Shown: positions 38,615-47,980, numbered from the stretch's first letter. The stretch: DNA of 64,000 nucleotides from Porphyromonas gulae DSM 15663 (GCF_000378065.1 NZ_KB899150.1:40283-104282); one strand, 5' to 3'. The notes: generated by a model from the sequence alone, not told the origin. Translations and numbers: made by a program.

Positions 38615-40012
38615 CTATTTCGTGTTGTTCAAAAACTGTTTACATTCTGTCATTAGAGCCTCATTAACCCCAAGGATCTCTGCTATGCGTATTGCTTCGT
38701 GTGGGACATCGTTTCCGCTCACTTCTTCGAGCGTATAGTCCACACATTTGGTGAGGGAGTTTACTTGTAGAGGCAGGTTCACTTTGTCTTCTCTAAAACC
38801 ACGCACTTTCAAGCGGCGACATGGAATGTCTATACTGCCATAATGTGTAGTGACGAGAGATCGGATCTTATACCTGCTCAATATAGCCAATAACCCACTG
38901 ACAATGGCTTGTCCTTCTACAGGATTCGTTGTCCTTGCAGGTTCATCGACTAAAACGAGTAGTTGCTTTCCCTGTCCGGCCTCATCGGCAATGGACGAAA
39001 GACACATCATTTCCGCCCCGAAAGAGGAAAGCCCCTGTCTAATATCTTGCGCATCTCCAAGCGAAAGCATCACTTTTTCCACAGGGCATATCTCTGCCTT
39101 TTGTGCCGGCACATAAAAGCCATATTGATAGAGGATCTGAGCTAATGCGACTCCTTGCAGCAGCACACTTTTTCCTGCCATGTTAGCACCGGTAATTAAG
39201 GTTGGCAGAGAGGGTAGGGCTATATCTACCGGCTGGAATTTTTCTCCTTTTTCTTCCAGGAGGCTAAGAACATGTGGATGTACCAGTCCCGTATAGTTCG
39301 TAACACTATGACCGGAAACCGGTTTGCTCCATCCAAGCTGAAGGAATAGCTTGACCTTTGCTAATAACAGGTCTATCGCTCCCAACAATTCCAGAGTTGT
39401 AGCCAATCCAGCAGCATAAGGAGACAGCTGGCGAGAAAGTTGCTTTCGGACGATGTCTTCTTCTTGCAAACTTTCATTGCGAATTTCGATCTTGGCGTCT
39501 TCGTTTGTTTCCTTTTTGAGCTTGTCTCTCAACTCTCTCAATGTCTCCGAATATGCATCATATATATAGAAATGAGGAATTTTCTTTTCCTCCGGATCCA
39601 AAACGGAAACAATATGCGACAAATCGGGTAGGGGAGAGGTGAGATCATCTAACTTGTAAAAACGGATCAAATCCCGAATATCTTCACTTAAAATTGCCAA
39701 GAATTTGATCTCGAAAAAATCAATATCCGTGCAAACTACGTGGTGTGAAACAGAATATATCGTTCCTTGGATGTCACGCAGCTGCATTAATTTGTGTGCG
39801 ATCTCATCCAGACCTCTTTCTTTTCGTTGGTCTGCTTGGTATGAGATGGCTATTTCTACACGAGAAAGAAGCTCTTCAATATCGGAAGCCTCGGTCAGAA
39901 ACTCTTGCTCCAACAGACAACGCCGCCCTACAGATGAATGTATGCACAACTCATCTATTACATAGCGAAGGCCGCTAATGCTATTGATCTGTTCCCGTAG
40001 TTTCATCAACAT
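38615..40012 (-). CDS. kamC: Lysine 5,6-aminomutase reactivase ATPase KamC, MutS-like
   Basis: 465 aa. The C-terminal half is a MutS-family ATPase: Walker A ITGANMAGKSVLLQGVALAQ, Walker B LLVLVDEPARTTNP, and the TTHYGSIDIP switch. The N-terminal half is helical and matches the lever/clamp part of MutS, but the mismatch-recognition domain I is absent, so DNA repair is unlikely. Known relatives in lysine fermenters work with KamB to reactivate the B12-bound aminomutase. The start overlaps kamB by 7 bp and the stop is 27 bp before kamD. Confidence 0.88.
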   Translation of the reverse strand: MLMKLREQINSISGLRYVIDELCIHSSVGRRCLLEQEFLTEASDIEELLSRVEIAISYQADQRKERGLDEIAHKLMQLRDIQGTIYSVSHHVVCTDIDFFEIKFLAILSEDIRDLIRFYKLDDLTSPLPDLSHIVSVLDPEEKKIPHFYIYDAYSETLRELRDKLKKETNEDAKIEIRNESLQEEDIVRKQLSRQLSPYAAGLATTLELLGAIDLLLAKVKLFLQLGWSKPVSGHSVTNYTGLVHPHVLSLLEEKGEKFQPVDIALPSLPTLITGANMAGKSVLLQGVALAQILYQYGFYVPAQKAEICPVEKVMLSLGDAQDIRQGLSSFGAEMMCLSSIADEAGQGKQLLVLVDEPARTTNPVEGQAIVSGLLAILSRYKIRSLVTTHYGSIDIPCRRLKVRGFREDKVNLPLQVNSLTKCVDYTLEEVSGNDVPHEAIRIAEILGVNEALMTECKQFLNNTK

Positions 40013-41004
40013 TCAAGCGAGTTTAGCCCTCTTACATCGTAGACCGGAATGCCGAGGGCTTTTTCCATTTCTCTGCGCAGCACTTCGGATTTCAGCTTGT
40101 ACCCGCTGGGTGCTACCGGATTGATTGTCACGGCCAATAGCTTACCTCCATACAGAGATTTGATCTCATGTTTGCTCTGTAGAAAACGATCTACTGCTTC
40201 CGGCAAAGCAAACATACGTGTAAAATCTCTGATAATGAGACAGATTTTATCATCAGAGAGGCGAAGCTGTTCCAATAAGTTATCACTAACGGCTCCGGAT
40301 ACATAAATTCTGTTGCCGAAGCGAGTCAGGTCATTTCTGTTAGATGCATTCAGCATCAGTGCCGAACGAATCCCCAAGTCGTGAACGTTGCCCGACTCAT
40401 CTATCCCCCATATGCCTTGTTCGATGGGGTCTAATCTCTCTGCCAATTCGGCTTCCACTGTAGGTAAAGAGATCAATCGATACACGGCAGCCGTTTTACG
40501 GACCAACTGAGGTATATTGATGGACAAAGCAGCTCCGGTAGCTAAAATCATAGCATCGGTAACGACAGGAGATGCCAGACACTTGCGAGAAAGAGCTCCA
40601 TCTACAATAGTAGTTTGCACTCCGGAATTCGATAGGGTAGTTATCATTTTTCTTAACCCACCCGTCGTGGAAGGCCCTGAGAGCAATATCTTACCGGGTT
40701 CCAAAGAGCAGGCCGTGATGAGCCGTCCCAATGCAGTCCGATCTTCGCTGACATCAATAATCTCTGCAATCACTTCTTTCTGTAGATAATGCAACTCGGA
40801 GGTAACGAATATCATCCCTTTAGGCACCACTATTTCCGGCTTGGCCGTCTGAGTTACCTGGTCACTCTTTTCTCCATCTATGCCTATAGAAGTAAGGGCA
40901 ACCCTATGCCGATAGGCATCGAGTCGCCTGATGATATAGTTGAGCGTTTCCGTTTTGCCGGTGTTCTTCTCCATTCCGAAAATGGATATGCTCCGGCTCT
41001 GCAT
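40006..41004 (-). CDS. kamB: Lysine 5,6-aminomutase reactivase subunit KamB
   Basis: 332 aa from the ATG at 41004; a TTG at 41025 would add seven residues. A P-loop GMEKNTGKTETLNYI lies at residues 10-24, and GKILLSGPSTTGGLRKM is a second Gly-rich stretch near 120. The rest has no obvious catalytic motif. It is encoded directly with the MutS-like kamC (7-bp overlap) and the aminomutase subunits, the arrangement known from Fusobacterium and Clostridium lysine clusters, where KamB/KamC restore inactivated enzyme. The role is family knowledge plus context. Confidence 0.82.
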   Translation of the reverse strand: MQSRSISIFGMEKNTGKTETLNYIIRRLDAYRHRVALTSIGIDGEKSDQVTQTAKPEIVVPKGMIFVTSELHYLQKEVIAEIIDVSEDRTALGRLITACSLEPGKILLSGPSTTGGLRKMITTLSNSGVQTTIVDGALSRKCLASPVVTDAMILATGAALSINIPQLVRKTAAVYRLISLPTVEAELAERLDPIEQGIWGIDESGNVHDLGIRSALMLNASNRNDLTRFGNRIYVSGAVSDNLLEQLRLSDDKICLIIRDFTRMFALPEAVDRFLQSKHEIKSLYGGKLLAVTINPVAPSGYKLKSEVLRREMEKALGIPVYDVRGLNSLEC

Positions 41005-41052
41005 GATCTTTTCTACAAAAGGCAATTTTTTTCTCTCTTTCTCTCTTTAAGC

Positions 41053-41092
41053 AAGCTCTCTCCCCAATGGCTTTGCAAAGGGGAGGGAGCTT
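41053..41092 (-). other. Intercistronic hairpin between kamA and kamB
   Basis: 13-bp arms AAGCTCTCTCCCC (41053-41065) and GGGGAGGGAGCTT (41080-41092), one G-T wobble, 14-nt loop. On the minus strand no U-run follows, so it may tune kamA versus kamBCDE mRNA levels rather than stop transcription. Confidence 0.55.
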
Positions 41093-41104
41093 ATTTTCAA
41101 TCAA

Positions 41105-42355
41105 TTAGTTCTTATCGAACTTGCGTTTTTTGCGAGCTAAGTCGGAAGGCTCGATAGCCAACTGCTGGCCTCCGGAAAGTGCGGCTACACCCTCTTTATG
41201 CTTACCGGCTCGACAGTCCTCACAATCACACTCCTCATGATAATTCTCCGGTTCCGTATAGGTCGTGATAACACCTTCATAGTTGCGAAGAACCACATGT
41301 CGTGGGGACTGAGATACAACATAGTTCGGCATTACAGGTATCTTACCACCACCCCCCGGAGCGTCTACCACAAAGGTGGGGACAGCATAGCCCGAGGTGT
41401 GTCCACGCAGGTTCTCGATAATCTCGATGCCTTTGGATACCGGTGTGCGGAAATGACCTATACCAAGCGAGAGATCGCATACATAGATATAGTAAGGACG
41501 TACACGCATCTTTACAAGCAAATGCACCAATCTCTTCATCACATGCGTACAATCATTGATTCCACGCAATAAAACCGTTTGGTTACCCAACGGAATACCT
41601 GCATTGGCCATTCTTTCACAGGCCTCTACAGCTTCTTCCGTAATCTCATTCGGGTGGTTGAAGTGGGTGTTCAGCCACACGGGATGATACTTTTTGAGCA
41701 TATCCACCAATTGAGGCGTTATGCGCTGAGGAAGGACTACCGGCGTACGGCTTCCTATACGAACGATCTCCACATGAGGTATTTCGCGCAGACGCTTCAA
41801 TATGTATTCCAAGCGATCGTCGCTGACAAGGAGGGCATCGCCTCCCGAGAGCAAAACATCGCGGACTGTCGGTGTATTGGCTATATAGTCAATGCATCGA
41901 TCGATACGCTCAGAAGGAGAAGAAGCATCTTTCTGTCCTGCGAAGCGACGGCGAGTACAATGACGACAGTACATCGAGCATTTGTCCGTGATAAGGAACA
42001 ATACACGATCCGGATAACGATGAGTCAGTCCGGGTACGGGCGAATCTTCATCTTCACTAAGTGGGTCTACCTGATCTTCAGGAGCACGTACCAATTCCTG
42101 ATGAGTAGGAATAGCTTGTTTACGAATCGGACAATTAGGATTCTCGGGGTCTATCAAACTCAAATAATAAGGTGTGATAGCCATTCGGAGCACTTTGAGC
42201 GATTCTTTTACTCCCTCTTCTTCTTCAGCGGTGAGTGTAACGTACTTTTTCAGCTGGTCGAGCGTCTCAATTCGATTGAGGACCTGCCAATGCCAGTCGT
42301 TCCATTGCTCATCGGTGACATCAGGGAAATAATACTTTCTACGACTTTCTGCCAT
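41105..42355 (-). CDS. kamA: L-lysine 2,3-aminomutase
   Basis: 416 aa. The radical SAM motif CSMYCRHC gives Cys126, Cys130 and Cys133 for the [4Fe-4S] cluster. VRDVLLSGGDALLVSDD is the SAM-contacting strand, and APGGGGKIPVMPNY near 335 holds the PLP-binding Lys. The zinc-site cysteines appear in the C-terminal CDCEDCRAGKH. It converts L-lysine to L-beta-lysine, the first step of the pathway. The length and C-terminus match the clostridial KamA rather than the short EpmB type, which lacks the C-terminal part. It follows kdd after a 101-bp gap holding a hairpin. Confidence 0.96.
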   Translation of the reverse strand: MAESRRKYYFPDVTDEQWNDWHWQVLNRIETLDQLKKYVTLTAEEEEGVKESLKVLRMAITPYYLSLIDPENPNCPIRKQAIPTHQELVRAPEDQVDPLSEDEDSPVPGLTHRYPDRVLFLITDKCSMYCRHCTRRRFAGQKDASSPSERIDRCIDYIANTPTVRDVLLSGGDALLVSDDRLEYILKRLREIPHVEIVRIGSRTPVVLPQRITPQLVDMLKKYHPVWLNTHFNHPNEITEEAVEACERMANAGIPLGNQTVLLRGINDCTHVMKRLVHLLVKMRVRPYYIYVCDLSLGIGHFRTPVSKGIEIIENLRGHTSGYAVPTFVVDAPGGGGKIPVMPNYVVSQSPRHVVLRNYEGVITTYTEPENYHEECDCEDCRAGKHKEGVAALSGGQQLAIEPSDLARKKRKFDKN

Positions 42356-42394
42356 GGTTATTGTGAGCTTTGGCTGATTATCTAAAAAAGAATA

Positions 42395-42438
42395 CTACGG
42401 AGACAATGATTCCGAACCGGCTTATCATCTCTCCGTAG
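42395..42438 (-). other. Intercistronic hairpin between kdd and kamA
   Basis: 9-bp arms CTACGGAGA (42395-42403) and TCTCCGTAG (42430-42438) with a 26-nt loop, in the 101-bp gap between the two genes. No T-run on the minus strand. Confidence 0.45.
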
Positions 42439-42456
42439 CAGCTTATTTCTTACGAA

Positions 42457-43500
42457 TTAAGCGTACAATTCTGTGAAAACTTTACGCAAAGCCTCACATT
42501 CCCGAAGCTCCTGCAGTGTGATTTCGGCATGACCCTTAGTATAGCCATTACCAACGATCATAGTCACGTCACTGCCTACGCCCTCAGCCCCCAAAGCGGC
42601 TTTGGTGAAGCTTGTAGCCATAGAGAAGAAATAGACGATACCATCATTCTTCGTACAGAGGATGCTCGTCATTTCCGTATCGGTGATGTTTACGTTGTTG
42701 ATCGTAACATCACACATCTCTCCGTTCGTAAGCTTTTCGATCTCTTCCATTACGGGTACCGGCTTCGTTGCATCGGCAGAGAATACATGATCACAGAAAC
42801 CGAGAGCTTTCAAGCGATCCGTACTCTTCTGTGAGTGGCAAAGACCGATTACCTTACCGGTTACACCGGCACGTTTCTTGGCTTCGTAGCAGCAGAGCAT
42901 ACCGCTCTTGCCACCTGCGCCGATAATAAGTACCGTATCTCCCGGCTTCACCAATTTGGCTGTCTGAGCAGGAGCACCTGCCACATCAAGAGCCGACAGA
43001 GCCAACTTTTCAGGCAAATCGTTAGGAATCTTCGCATAGATACCGCTTTCGAAGAGAATAGCCTTTCCTTCGATGTCCACTTGATCTACATCCGGACGAA
43101 TTTCCTTGATTTTGTCGATGCGGAGCGGCGTTAGAGAAAGCGACACGAGCGTGGCAATCTTATCGCCTACCTTCAAGTCGATTTTGTCTTTGAGAGCATC
43201 GCCGATCTTTTCAACTACACCGAGAAGCATCCCGCCTGAGCCTGTTACAGGGTTGCGATGTTTACCTTGTTTGGCTACAATGCCAAGCATGATTTCGGCG
43301 ATTTTGGCCTTATCTCCACCGGCCTGTTCATGGATCTGCGTGAAACTTGCAGAGTCTATATTCAAAGTCTTAACATCGATGAGAATCTCATTGTCGTAGA
43401 TTTCATCCATGTTGTTGTCCACTTTTTCAGCGGGCTGAGGTAGAACGCCCTGAGGGGCTAATACACGGTGTGTGCCGTATTTGTTTCCTTTCTTTTGCAT
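42457..43500 (-). CDS. kdd: L-erythro-3,5-diaminohexanoate dehydrogenase
   Basis: 347 aa. It oxidatively deaminates 3,5-diaminohexanoate to 5-amino-3-oxohexanoate with NAD(P). Medium-chain-dehydrogenase-like layout: N-terminal GroES-like part with VTGSGGMLLGVVEKIGDAL, Rossmann loop TVLIIGAGGKSGMLCCYEAK near 190, then VIGLCHSQKSTDRLKALGFC. The signature is specific to Kdd in lysine fermenters rather than generic alcohol dehydrogenase, since the usual zinc-binding residues are not in place. It is 41 bp downstream of kce. Confidence 0.93.
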   Translation of the reverse strand: MQKKGNKYGTHRVLAPQGVLPQPAEKVDNNMDEIYDNEILIDVKTLNIDSASFTQIHEQAGGDKAKIAEIMLGIVAKQGKHRNPVTGSGGMLLGVVEKIGDALKDKIDLKVGDKIATLVSLSLTPLRIDKIKEIRPDVDQVDIEGKAILFESGIYAKIPNDLPEKLALSALDVAGAPAQTAKLVKPGDTVLIIGAGGKSGMLCCYEAKKRAGVTGKVIGLCHSQKSTDRLKALGFCDHVFSADATKPVPVMEEIEKLTNGEMCDVTINNVNITDTEMTSILCTKNDGIVYFFSMATSFTKAALGAEGVGSDVTMIVGNGYTKGHAEITLQELRECEALRKVFTELYA

Positions 43501-43541
43501 TGTCGAAACGTATTGAGTGAATTTTGTGAGTTTTAGAGCCT

Positions 43542-44363
43542 TTATTTGCTAAGCCCCAATATCCGACGGGCTTCTGCCGGAGTGGCTATCTCACGACCCA
43601 TTTCCTTGGCCATACGTACCACTTTTTCTACCAATTCTCCATTAGAGCGAGCTAAAACTCCTTTGGATATATATACATTGTCTTCGAAACCTACACGCAC
43701 ATGTCCTCCATCAATGATAGCCAATGCTGCGAGGGGAAATTCATAGCGTCCCACACCTGCTACAGTATATGTGGCATCTGCGGGGATACTTTCGCGAAGG
43801 AAAACGAAATCACGCATTTCTCCGCTGATACCGCCATTTACACCCATTACGAAGTCGAAGTGCATAGGGGATTGGATATAACCTTTGCGGTGAAGACGAA
43901 GAGCCATGTCGATCATACTCTTGTCGAAGACTTCGAGTTCGGGTTTGATACCACGCTCGATCATTTTCTCCCCGAAATATTTGATCGTGTTTTCCGTATT
44001 GGTGAACACTTCATCACCACCGAAGTTAAGGGTGCCACAATCCAAAGTGGCCATTTCGGGAGAAAGCTCTGTCGGTTGCAGACGTTCATCATTCGTCATG
44101 CCCACAGCACCTCCCGTCGAAGGCTGGATGATTACATCGGGACATACTGCCTTGATGGCATCCATGACTTGTTTGAAGCGATTTTTATCTTGAGTAGGGG
44201 TACCATCATCGTATCTCACATGGAGATGAATGATGCTGGCACCTGCATCATAGGCCGATTTGGCTTCACGTACACACTCTTCTACCGTATAGGGAACGGC
44301 CGGATTATGCTCTTTCAGAACCTCTGCACCGCAGATGGCTGCCGTAATGATCAATTTTTCCAT
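43542..44363 (-). CDS. kce: 3-keto-5-aminohexanoate cleavage enzyme
   Basis: 273 aa, full length of the BKACE family. It condenses 5-amino-3-oxohexanoate with acetyl-CoA to give acetoacetate and 3-aminobutyryl-CoA. Metal-binding His residues lie in IIHLHVRYDDGTPTQD (near 46-48), with a Glu in the C-terminal part (GHVRVGFEDNVYISKG) completing the site. QPSTGGAVGMTNDERLQP is the typical CoA/substrate loop. It sits between kal (26-bp gap) and kdd. Confidence 0.95.
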   Translation of the reverse strand: MEKLIITAAICGAEVLKEHNPAVPYTVEECVREAKSAYDAGASIIHLHVRYDDGTPTQDKNRFKQVMDAIKAVCPDVIIQPSTGGAVGMTNDERLQPTELSPEMATLDCGTLNFGGDEVFTNTENTIKYFGEKMIERGIKPELEVFDKSMIDMALRLHRKGYIQSPMHFDFVMGVNGGISGEMRDFVFLRESIPADATYTVAGVGRYEFPLAALAIIDGGHVRVGFEDNVYISKGVLARSNGELVEKVVRMAKEMGREIATPAEARRILGLSK

Positions 44364-44389
44364 AATTACAGTCGGTATAATGGTTTTAC

Positions 44390-44779
44390 TTATTTGTTGC
44401 GCTGACAGTTAGCCGGCACTACACATGTGCCCGTAGCACGGCATACCACTATAGGTTCGTCAAGTACATCTGCTGCCGAATCCGAAATATCAGTACGAGG
44501 ACGAATCACCTTACGGGCTTCGAATTTCATCTTTCGACTGGTATTTCCCACATGAGTGATTTCGCCTACAGCCTCTATATAGTCTCCTGCAAATACCGGA
44601 GCCAAAAATTCCACATTGTCATAAGCACAGAAGAGGCCTTCATCACCGTCTTGCATGATAAGGAGTTCTGTGGCAACGTCTCCGAAGAGCTGGAGCATGC
44701 GAGCCCCATCTACTAAGTTACCTCCGTAATGAGCATCATGTGCACTCATCCGAAGACGGATCATTGATGTCTTTGTCAT
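44390..44779 (-). CDS. kal: 3-aminobutyryl-CoA ammonia-lyase
   Basis: 129 aa, a single hotdog-fold domain. It eliminates ammonia from 3-aminobutyryl-CoA to give crotonyl-CoA. Family features are the start [20 protein letters not shown] with the helix [17 protein letters not shown], then [20 protein letters not shown], resembling thioesterase-type hotdog enzymes. Size and genomic place (between ctfA and kce) settle the assignment. Its product enters the Bcd/Crt branch encoded at the far end of the same operon. Confidence 0.92.
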   Translation of the reverse strand: MTKTSMIRLRMSAHDAHYGGNLVDGARMLQLFGDVATELLIMQDGDEGLFCAYDNVEFLAPVFAGDYIEAVGEITHVGNTSRKMKFEARKVIRPRTDISDSAADVLDEPIVVCRATGTCVVPANCQRNK

Positions 44780-44834
44780 AGTCGTATTGGAGTTATTGTG
44801 AGTAGTTGATTGGTCTGTGAGCAGAGATTACTGC

Positions 44835-45479
44835 TTATTGAAGGATATAATCCACGAATATGCCACTGGTGTGGATTTGTTCCATGGGGATCTGTCCGGT
44901 AGGGCGGATTTCTTCGATTTCTGCTACTACACAGTCTGCTGCCATAGCCATCAGCGGCTGGAAGTTCTGTGTTGTACCTTTATAGATGAGATTCCCGAAT
45001 TCATCGCCAACGCTTCCTTTAATAAAGGCAAAGTCAGCACGGATAGGTTTTTCGAGCAAAAAAACCTCGCCATCAATCTCGATCTTCTGTTTGCCTTCTT
45101 CGATTACAGTCCCAAGCCCTGTAGGAGTCAATACTCCTCCCAAGCCGGCTCCTCCTGCTCGTACTCTCTCTGCAAGAGTGCCCTGAGGACTAAATTCGAT
45201 TATCAACTCGCCTGTATTCATTTGATCACCGGTCATGGGGTTCGTACCGATGTGAGAAGCTATCAACTTCTTCACCTGATGGTTTGCAATGAGCCGACCA
45301 CAACCACGATCCGGATAGGACGTGTCGTTGGCAATAAGGGTGAGATCCTTGACACCGCTCTTTACTAGTTCGTCGATAATCCTTTCGGGGGTACCATTCG
45401 CTAAAAAGCCACCCACCATGATAGTCATACCGTCCTTAAACAAGGCGGACAACTTTTCAGCCGAAATCGCTTTATTCAT
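44835..45479 (-). CDS. atoD: CoA transferase alpha subunit (butyrate-acetoacetate type)
   Basis: 214 aa. The class I alpha-subunit signature is present: KDGMTIMVGGFLANGTPERI near 16-35 (Gly-rich CoA loop), then LIASHIGTNP, EFSPQGTLAERVRAGGAGLG and ADFAFIKGSVGDEFGNLIYK. It pairs with the beta subunit at 35542-36204. As the first gene after the operon promoter it is separated from its partner by nine genes. Called atoD (ctfA) by family; butyryl-CoA to acetoacetate transfer is inferred from the pathway. Confidence 0.9.
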   Translation of the reverse strand: MNKAISAEKLSALFKDGMTIMVGGFLANGTPERIIDELVKSGVKDLTLIANDTSYPDRGCGRLIANHQVKKLIASHIGTNPMTGDQMNTGELIIEFSPQGTLAERVRAGGAGLGGVLTPTGLGTVIEEGKQKIEIDGEVFLLEKPIRADFAFIKGSVGDEFGNLIYKGTTQNFQPLMAMAADCVVAEIEEIRPTGQIPMEQIHTSGIFVDYILQ

Positions 45480-45578
45480 GGTTTTTTCTGTTTTTTATTT
45501 TGTTGAGAATTCTATTTCCTTCTCTTTTCGTGACAAATCTGTATGTATCAACTTATTTCGGTTGATATAATTGCGCAC

Positions 45579-45608
45579 CAAAGATAGTGCCAATTTGGGA
45601 GTTGCAAA
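45579..45608 (-). promoter_or_regulatory. Promoter of the 15-gene lysine fermentation operon
   Basis: On the minus strand, TTTG (45605-45608), 18 nt, then TATCTTTG (45579-45586): both consensus boxes of a Bacteroidota housekeeping promoter. The predicted leader is about 95 nt to the atoD ATG. No riboswitch-like structure was recognised in the leader. Confidence 0.75.
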
Positions 45609-45738
45609 AATAACAGTAGAGCCGAGGCTTATGGCTAAGCATTAGTCGGGGATTAGCTGTTTCATAAAGAGTTCATTCAAAGGATAAACATACATACAAG
45701 TAAACATAATACAGATTATTGATTGCCTTGCACGCCTT

Positions 45739-46662
45739 CTAATTATGTTCAATTACGAGTGAGCCGATCAGCTCTTTTACATCACTGATTCCATGCCTTC
45801 GGAGATAATCCTCTATGGCATCGACTATATGAGAAGCTGCAGCAGGATCTACGAAGTTGTAGCAGCCCACCTGCACAGCCGTGGCTCCGGCCAATAAAAA
45901 CTCGATGGCATCAGCCGCAGATGCGATCCCTCCCATACCGATTATAGGCACTTGTACCACCTTGGCGGTTTGCCATACCATACGTAGAGCAATGGGCTTG
46001 ATACATGGCCCGGAAAGGCCTCCTGTAATGGTCGAAAGGATGGGACGGCGTTTTTCCGCATCAATAGCCATACCAAGAAACGTATTGACCATCGAAATGG
46101 CATCGGCACCCTCAGCCTCTACCGCACGAGCTATCTCTGTGATGTCAGTCACATTGGGAGAAAGTTTTACGATCAATGTCTTGTCATAAGCTCGGCGCAC
46201 AGCTTTAACGACGGACGCCGCCCCCTCGCAGGTAACGCCATAAGCCATACCTCCCTGCTTGACATTGGGACAAGATATATTCAATTCTATAGCCCGGATA
46301 TGCTCCAGCTCATTTATTATTCGGGAAGTCTCTGCATAATCGTCCAAGGTGGAGCCACTTACATTGACGATCATCTCCGTCCGATAATCCTTGATAACCG
46401 GATATATATGCTCTACAAAGTAGTGAACACCCTTATTTTGCAAGCCCACGGCATTCAGCATCCCCGATGGAGTCTCGGCCATGCGTGGATACGCATTCCC
46501 TTCCCGATGATGGAGCGTGGTTCCTTTGACAACTATGGCACCCAACCGGTCTATATCGATAAAATCTTTGTATTCGGTACCATAGCCATAGGTGCCGCTG
46601 GCAGTCATTACGGGATTTTTAATAGTTAATCCCCTACCGATTTCTACTTCTGTTCGAACCAT
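45739..46662 (-). CDS. pyrD: Dihydroorotate dehydrogenase B, catalytic subunit
   Basis: 307 aa, class 1B. The FMN barrel begins [19 protein letters not shown], and the active-site Cys (rather than Ser of class 2) is in [13 protein letters not shown]. Phosphate loops are [15 protein letters not shown] and [20 protein letters not shown]. It oxidises dihydroorotate to orotate in pyrimidine synthesis and passes electrons through PyrK to NAD. Its start lies 19 bp inside the pyrK 3' end, so the two are coupled. Confidence 0.95.
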   Translation of the reverse strand: MVRTEVEIGRGLTIKNPVMTASGTYGYGTEYKDFIDIDRLGAIVVKGTTLHHREGNAYPRMAETPSGMLNAVGLQNKGVHYFVEHIYPVIKDYRTEMIVNVSGSTLDDYAETSRIINELEHIRAIELNISCPNVKQGGMAYGVTCEGAASVVKAVRRAYDKTLIVKLSPNVTDITEIARAVEAEGADAISMVNTFLGMAIDAEKRRPILSTITGGLSGPCIKPIALRMVWQTAKVVQVPIIGMGGIASAADAIEFLLAGATAVQVGCYNFVDPAAASHIVDAIEDYLRRHGISDVKELIGSLVIEHN

Positions 46663-47441
46663 TGTAATCTATCTGTATTGAAGACCGGTCCTTCCGTACA
46701 GACGCAAAGATTGCCTTCTTTTGTATTTTCCACACAACACAAACAAGCCCCGATACCACAAGCCATGGTATTCTCCAGAGAGACCTCACACGGGACATTT
46801 CGTTGACGTGCCAGGGATGCTACAGCCACCATCATTGCTTTTGGGCCACACACATATATATGAGAAAAATCAGCTTCCCGAAGGGTCGGGTGGTTCGTGA
46901 CAAAGCCCTTCACCCCCAACGAACCGTCCTCTGTGGTGCAATGCAGGTTGGCAAAGCGGGAAAATCTGTCCTGCATAACGATCAGATCGGCAGAACGCGC
47001 ACCAAGCAGAACATCCGGCACGATCCCCATCTCTCTGATACAACGGGCCAAATAGAGCATAGGAGCCGTGCCTACACCGCCACCCACGAGAAGAGGACGG
47101 TACTCTCCATCCGGCTGATCGTTAAGCGTAAAGCCCTGTCCAAGCGGATATAAAAGATCCAACGAATCGGATACTTGCAATAAAGCTAAAGCATGTGTGC
47201 CCTTGCCTGCTTTTTGAACCAGAAGCAATAGTTCCTGCCGTTCGTAATCGACATCACAAACAGAGATAGGCCGACGCAAAAAAGCCCCTTGGGCATCAGT
47301 CAGTACCTGAACAAACTGTCCGGGTTTTATTTCCGGCAGAGATAATCGGGCTTCATTATGCTCCGGTACAAGTGTAAGAAGGAAATAGCTGTCGTTTAGC
47401 TTCGTATTGGCTGCTACACGCAGTTTATGGTTGTATTTCAT
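46644..47441 (-). CDS. pyrK: Dihydroorotate dehydrogenase electron transfer subunit
   Basis: 265 aa. A ferredoxin-reductase-type FAD domain ([15 protein letters not shown]-binding RxxS-type motif) and an NAD domain ([19 protein letters not shown]) precede the [2Fe-2S] site. The site's cysteines lie in [17 protein letters not shown] and [11 protein letters not shown]. It hands electrons from PyrD FMN to NAD+. It has its own consensus -7 element just 29 bp upstream and overlaps pyrD. Confidence 0.94.
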   Translation of the reverse strand: MKYNHKLRVAANTKLNDSYFLLTLVPEHNEARLSLPEIKPGQFVQVLTDAQGAFLRRPISVCDVDYERQELLLLVQKAGKGTHALALLQVSDSLDLLYPLGQGFTLNDQPDGEYRPLLVGGGVGTAPMLYLARCIREMGIVPDVLLGARSADLIVMQDRFSRFANLHCTTEDGSLGVKGFVTNHPTLREADFSHIYVCGPKAMMVAVASLARQRNVPCEVSLENTMACGIGACLCCVENTKEGNLCVCTEGPVFNTDRLQWFEQK

Positions 47442-47469
47442 CGAGAAACCGAGTTGCAGTATTCGAGTG

Positions 47470-47477
47470 CAAAATTA
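47470..47477 (-). promoter_or_regulatory. -7 promoter element for pyrKD
   Basis: Minus-strand TAATTTTG, a perfect consensus 29 bp upstream of the pyrK ATG and 16 bp past the XRE regulator stop. Confidence 0.65.
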
Positions 47478-47492
47478 CGAAAAAAGAGAGGC

Positions 47493-47933
47493 TTACTCTT
47501 TGTTTGAGCGAAACTCTTGATAGCTGCCATCCGAATAGAAAACCGTAATTCTCTCGATTTGCTTCGCAGGCATTTGAACGATCTTGATTTCCGGCTCCGG
47601 TCTGCCCGATGAGCTCTGTATGCCAGAATTATCTTTAGTCCTTGTATGCAACTCCTGCTCCGGCATGGAAGAATAAGAGAAAAGATCATTCTCAAAAGGC
47701 ATTTTATCCGATTGTTGAGGCCCTTTGCCAAAGATAATCCACTCCGCACTCCATTCATCGAATCCCTGCACGATCTTGTTGATCATGTCCAAGGTCACTT
47801 TATTTCTGCCGGAGGTAATGTGCGTCAGAGCGGAACGGGAAATTCCGGCTTGATCAGCGAAAGCAGAAGGAGTCATTCCCAACTGCTCCATCATGGAAAG
47901 AATACGCATCTTAATTGCATCTGCATCGATCAT
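47493..47933 (-). CDS. XRE-type helix-turn-helix regulator
   Basis: 146 aa. The N-terminal HTH covers about residues 6-60; the recognition part reads SAFADQAGISRSALTHITSG, followed by RNKVTLDMINKIVQGFDEWS. The remaining 85 residues are hydrophilic and of low complexity, with no peptidase or ligand domain recognised. It sits alone, upstream of pyrKD but separated from it by that operon's own promoter. A consensus -7 element and overlapping palindromes (48046-48071) lie just upstream, so it may control itself. Targets unknown. Confidence 0.87.
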   Translation of the reverse strand: MIDADAIKMRILSMMEQLGMTPSAFADQAGISRSALTHITSGRNKVTLDMINKIVQGFDEWSAEWIIFGKGPQQSDKMPFENDLFSYSSMPEQELHTRTKDNSGIQSSSGRPEPEIKIVQMPAKQIERITVFYSDGSYQEFRSNKE

Positions 47934-47980
47934 AATACTGTCTTTTTGTCACCTTTTTGAGCAAATCATATCCACAGAAG

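Noticed and set aside
38615..40012. DNA mismatch repair MutS
   Set aside because: It lacks the mismatch-recognition domain, is half the MutS length and is locked into the kam operon.
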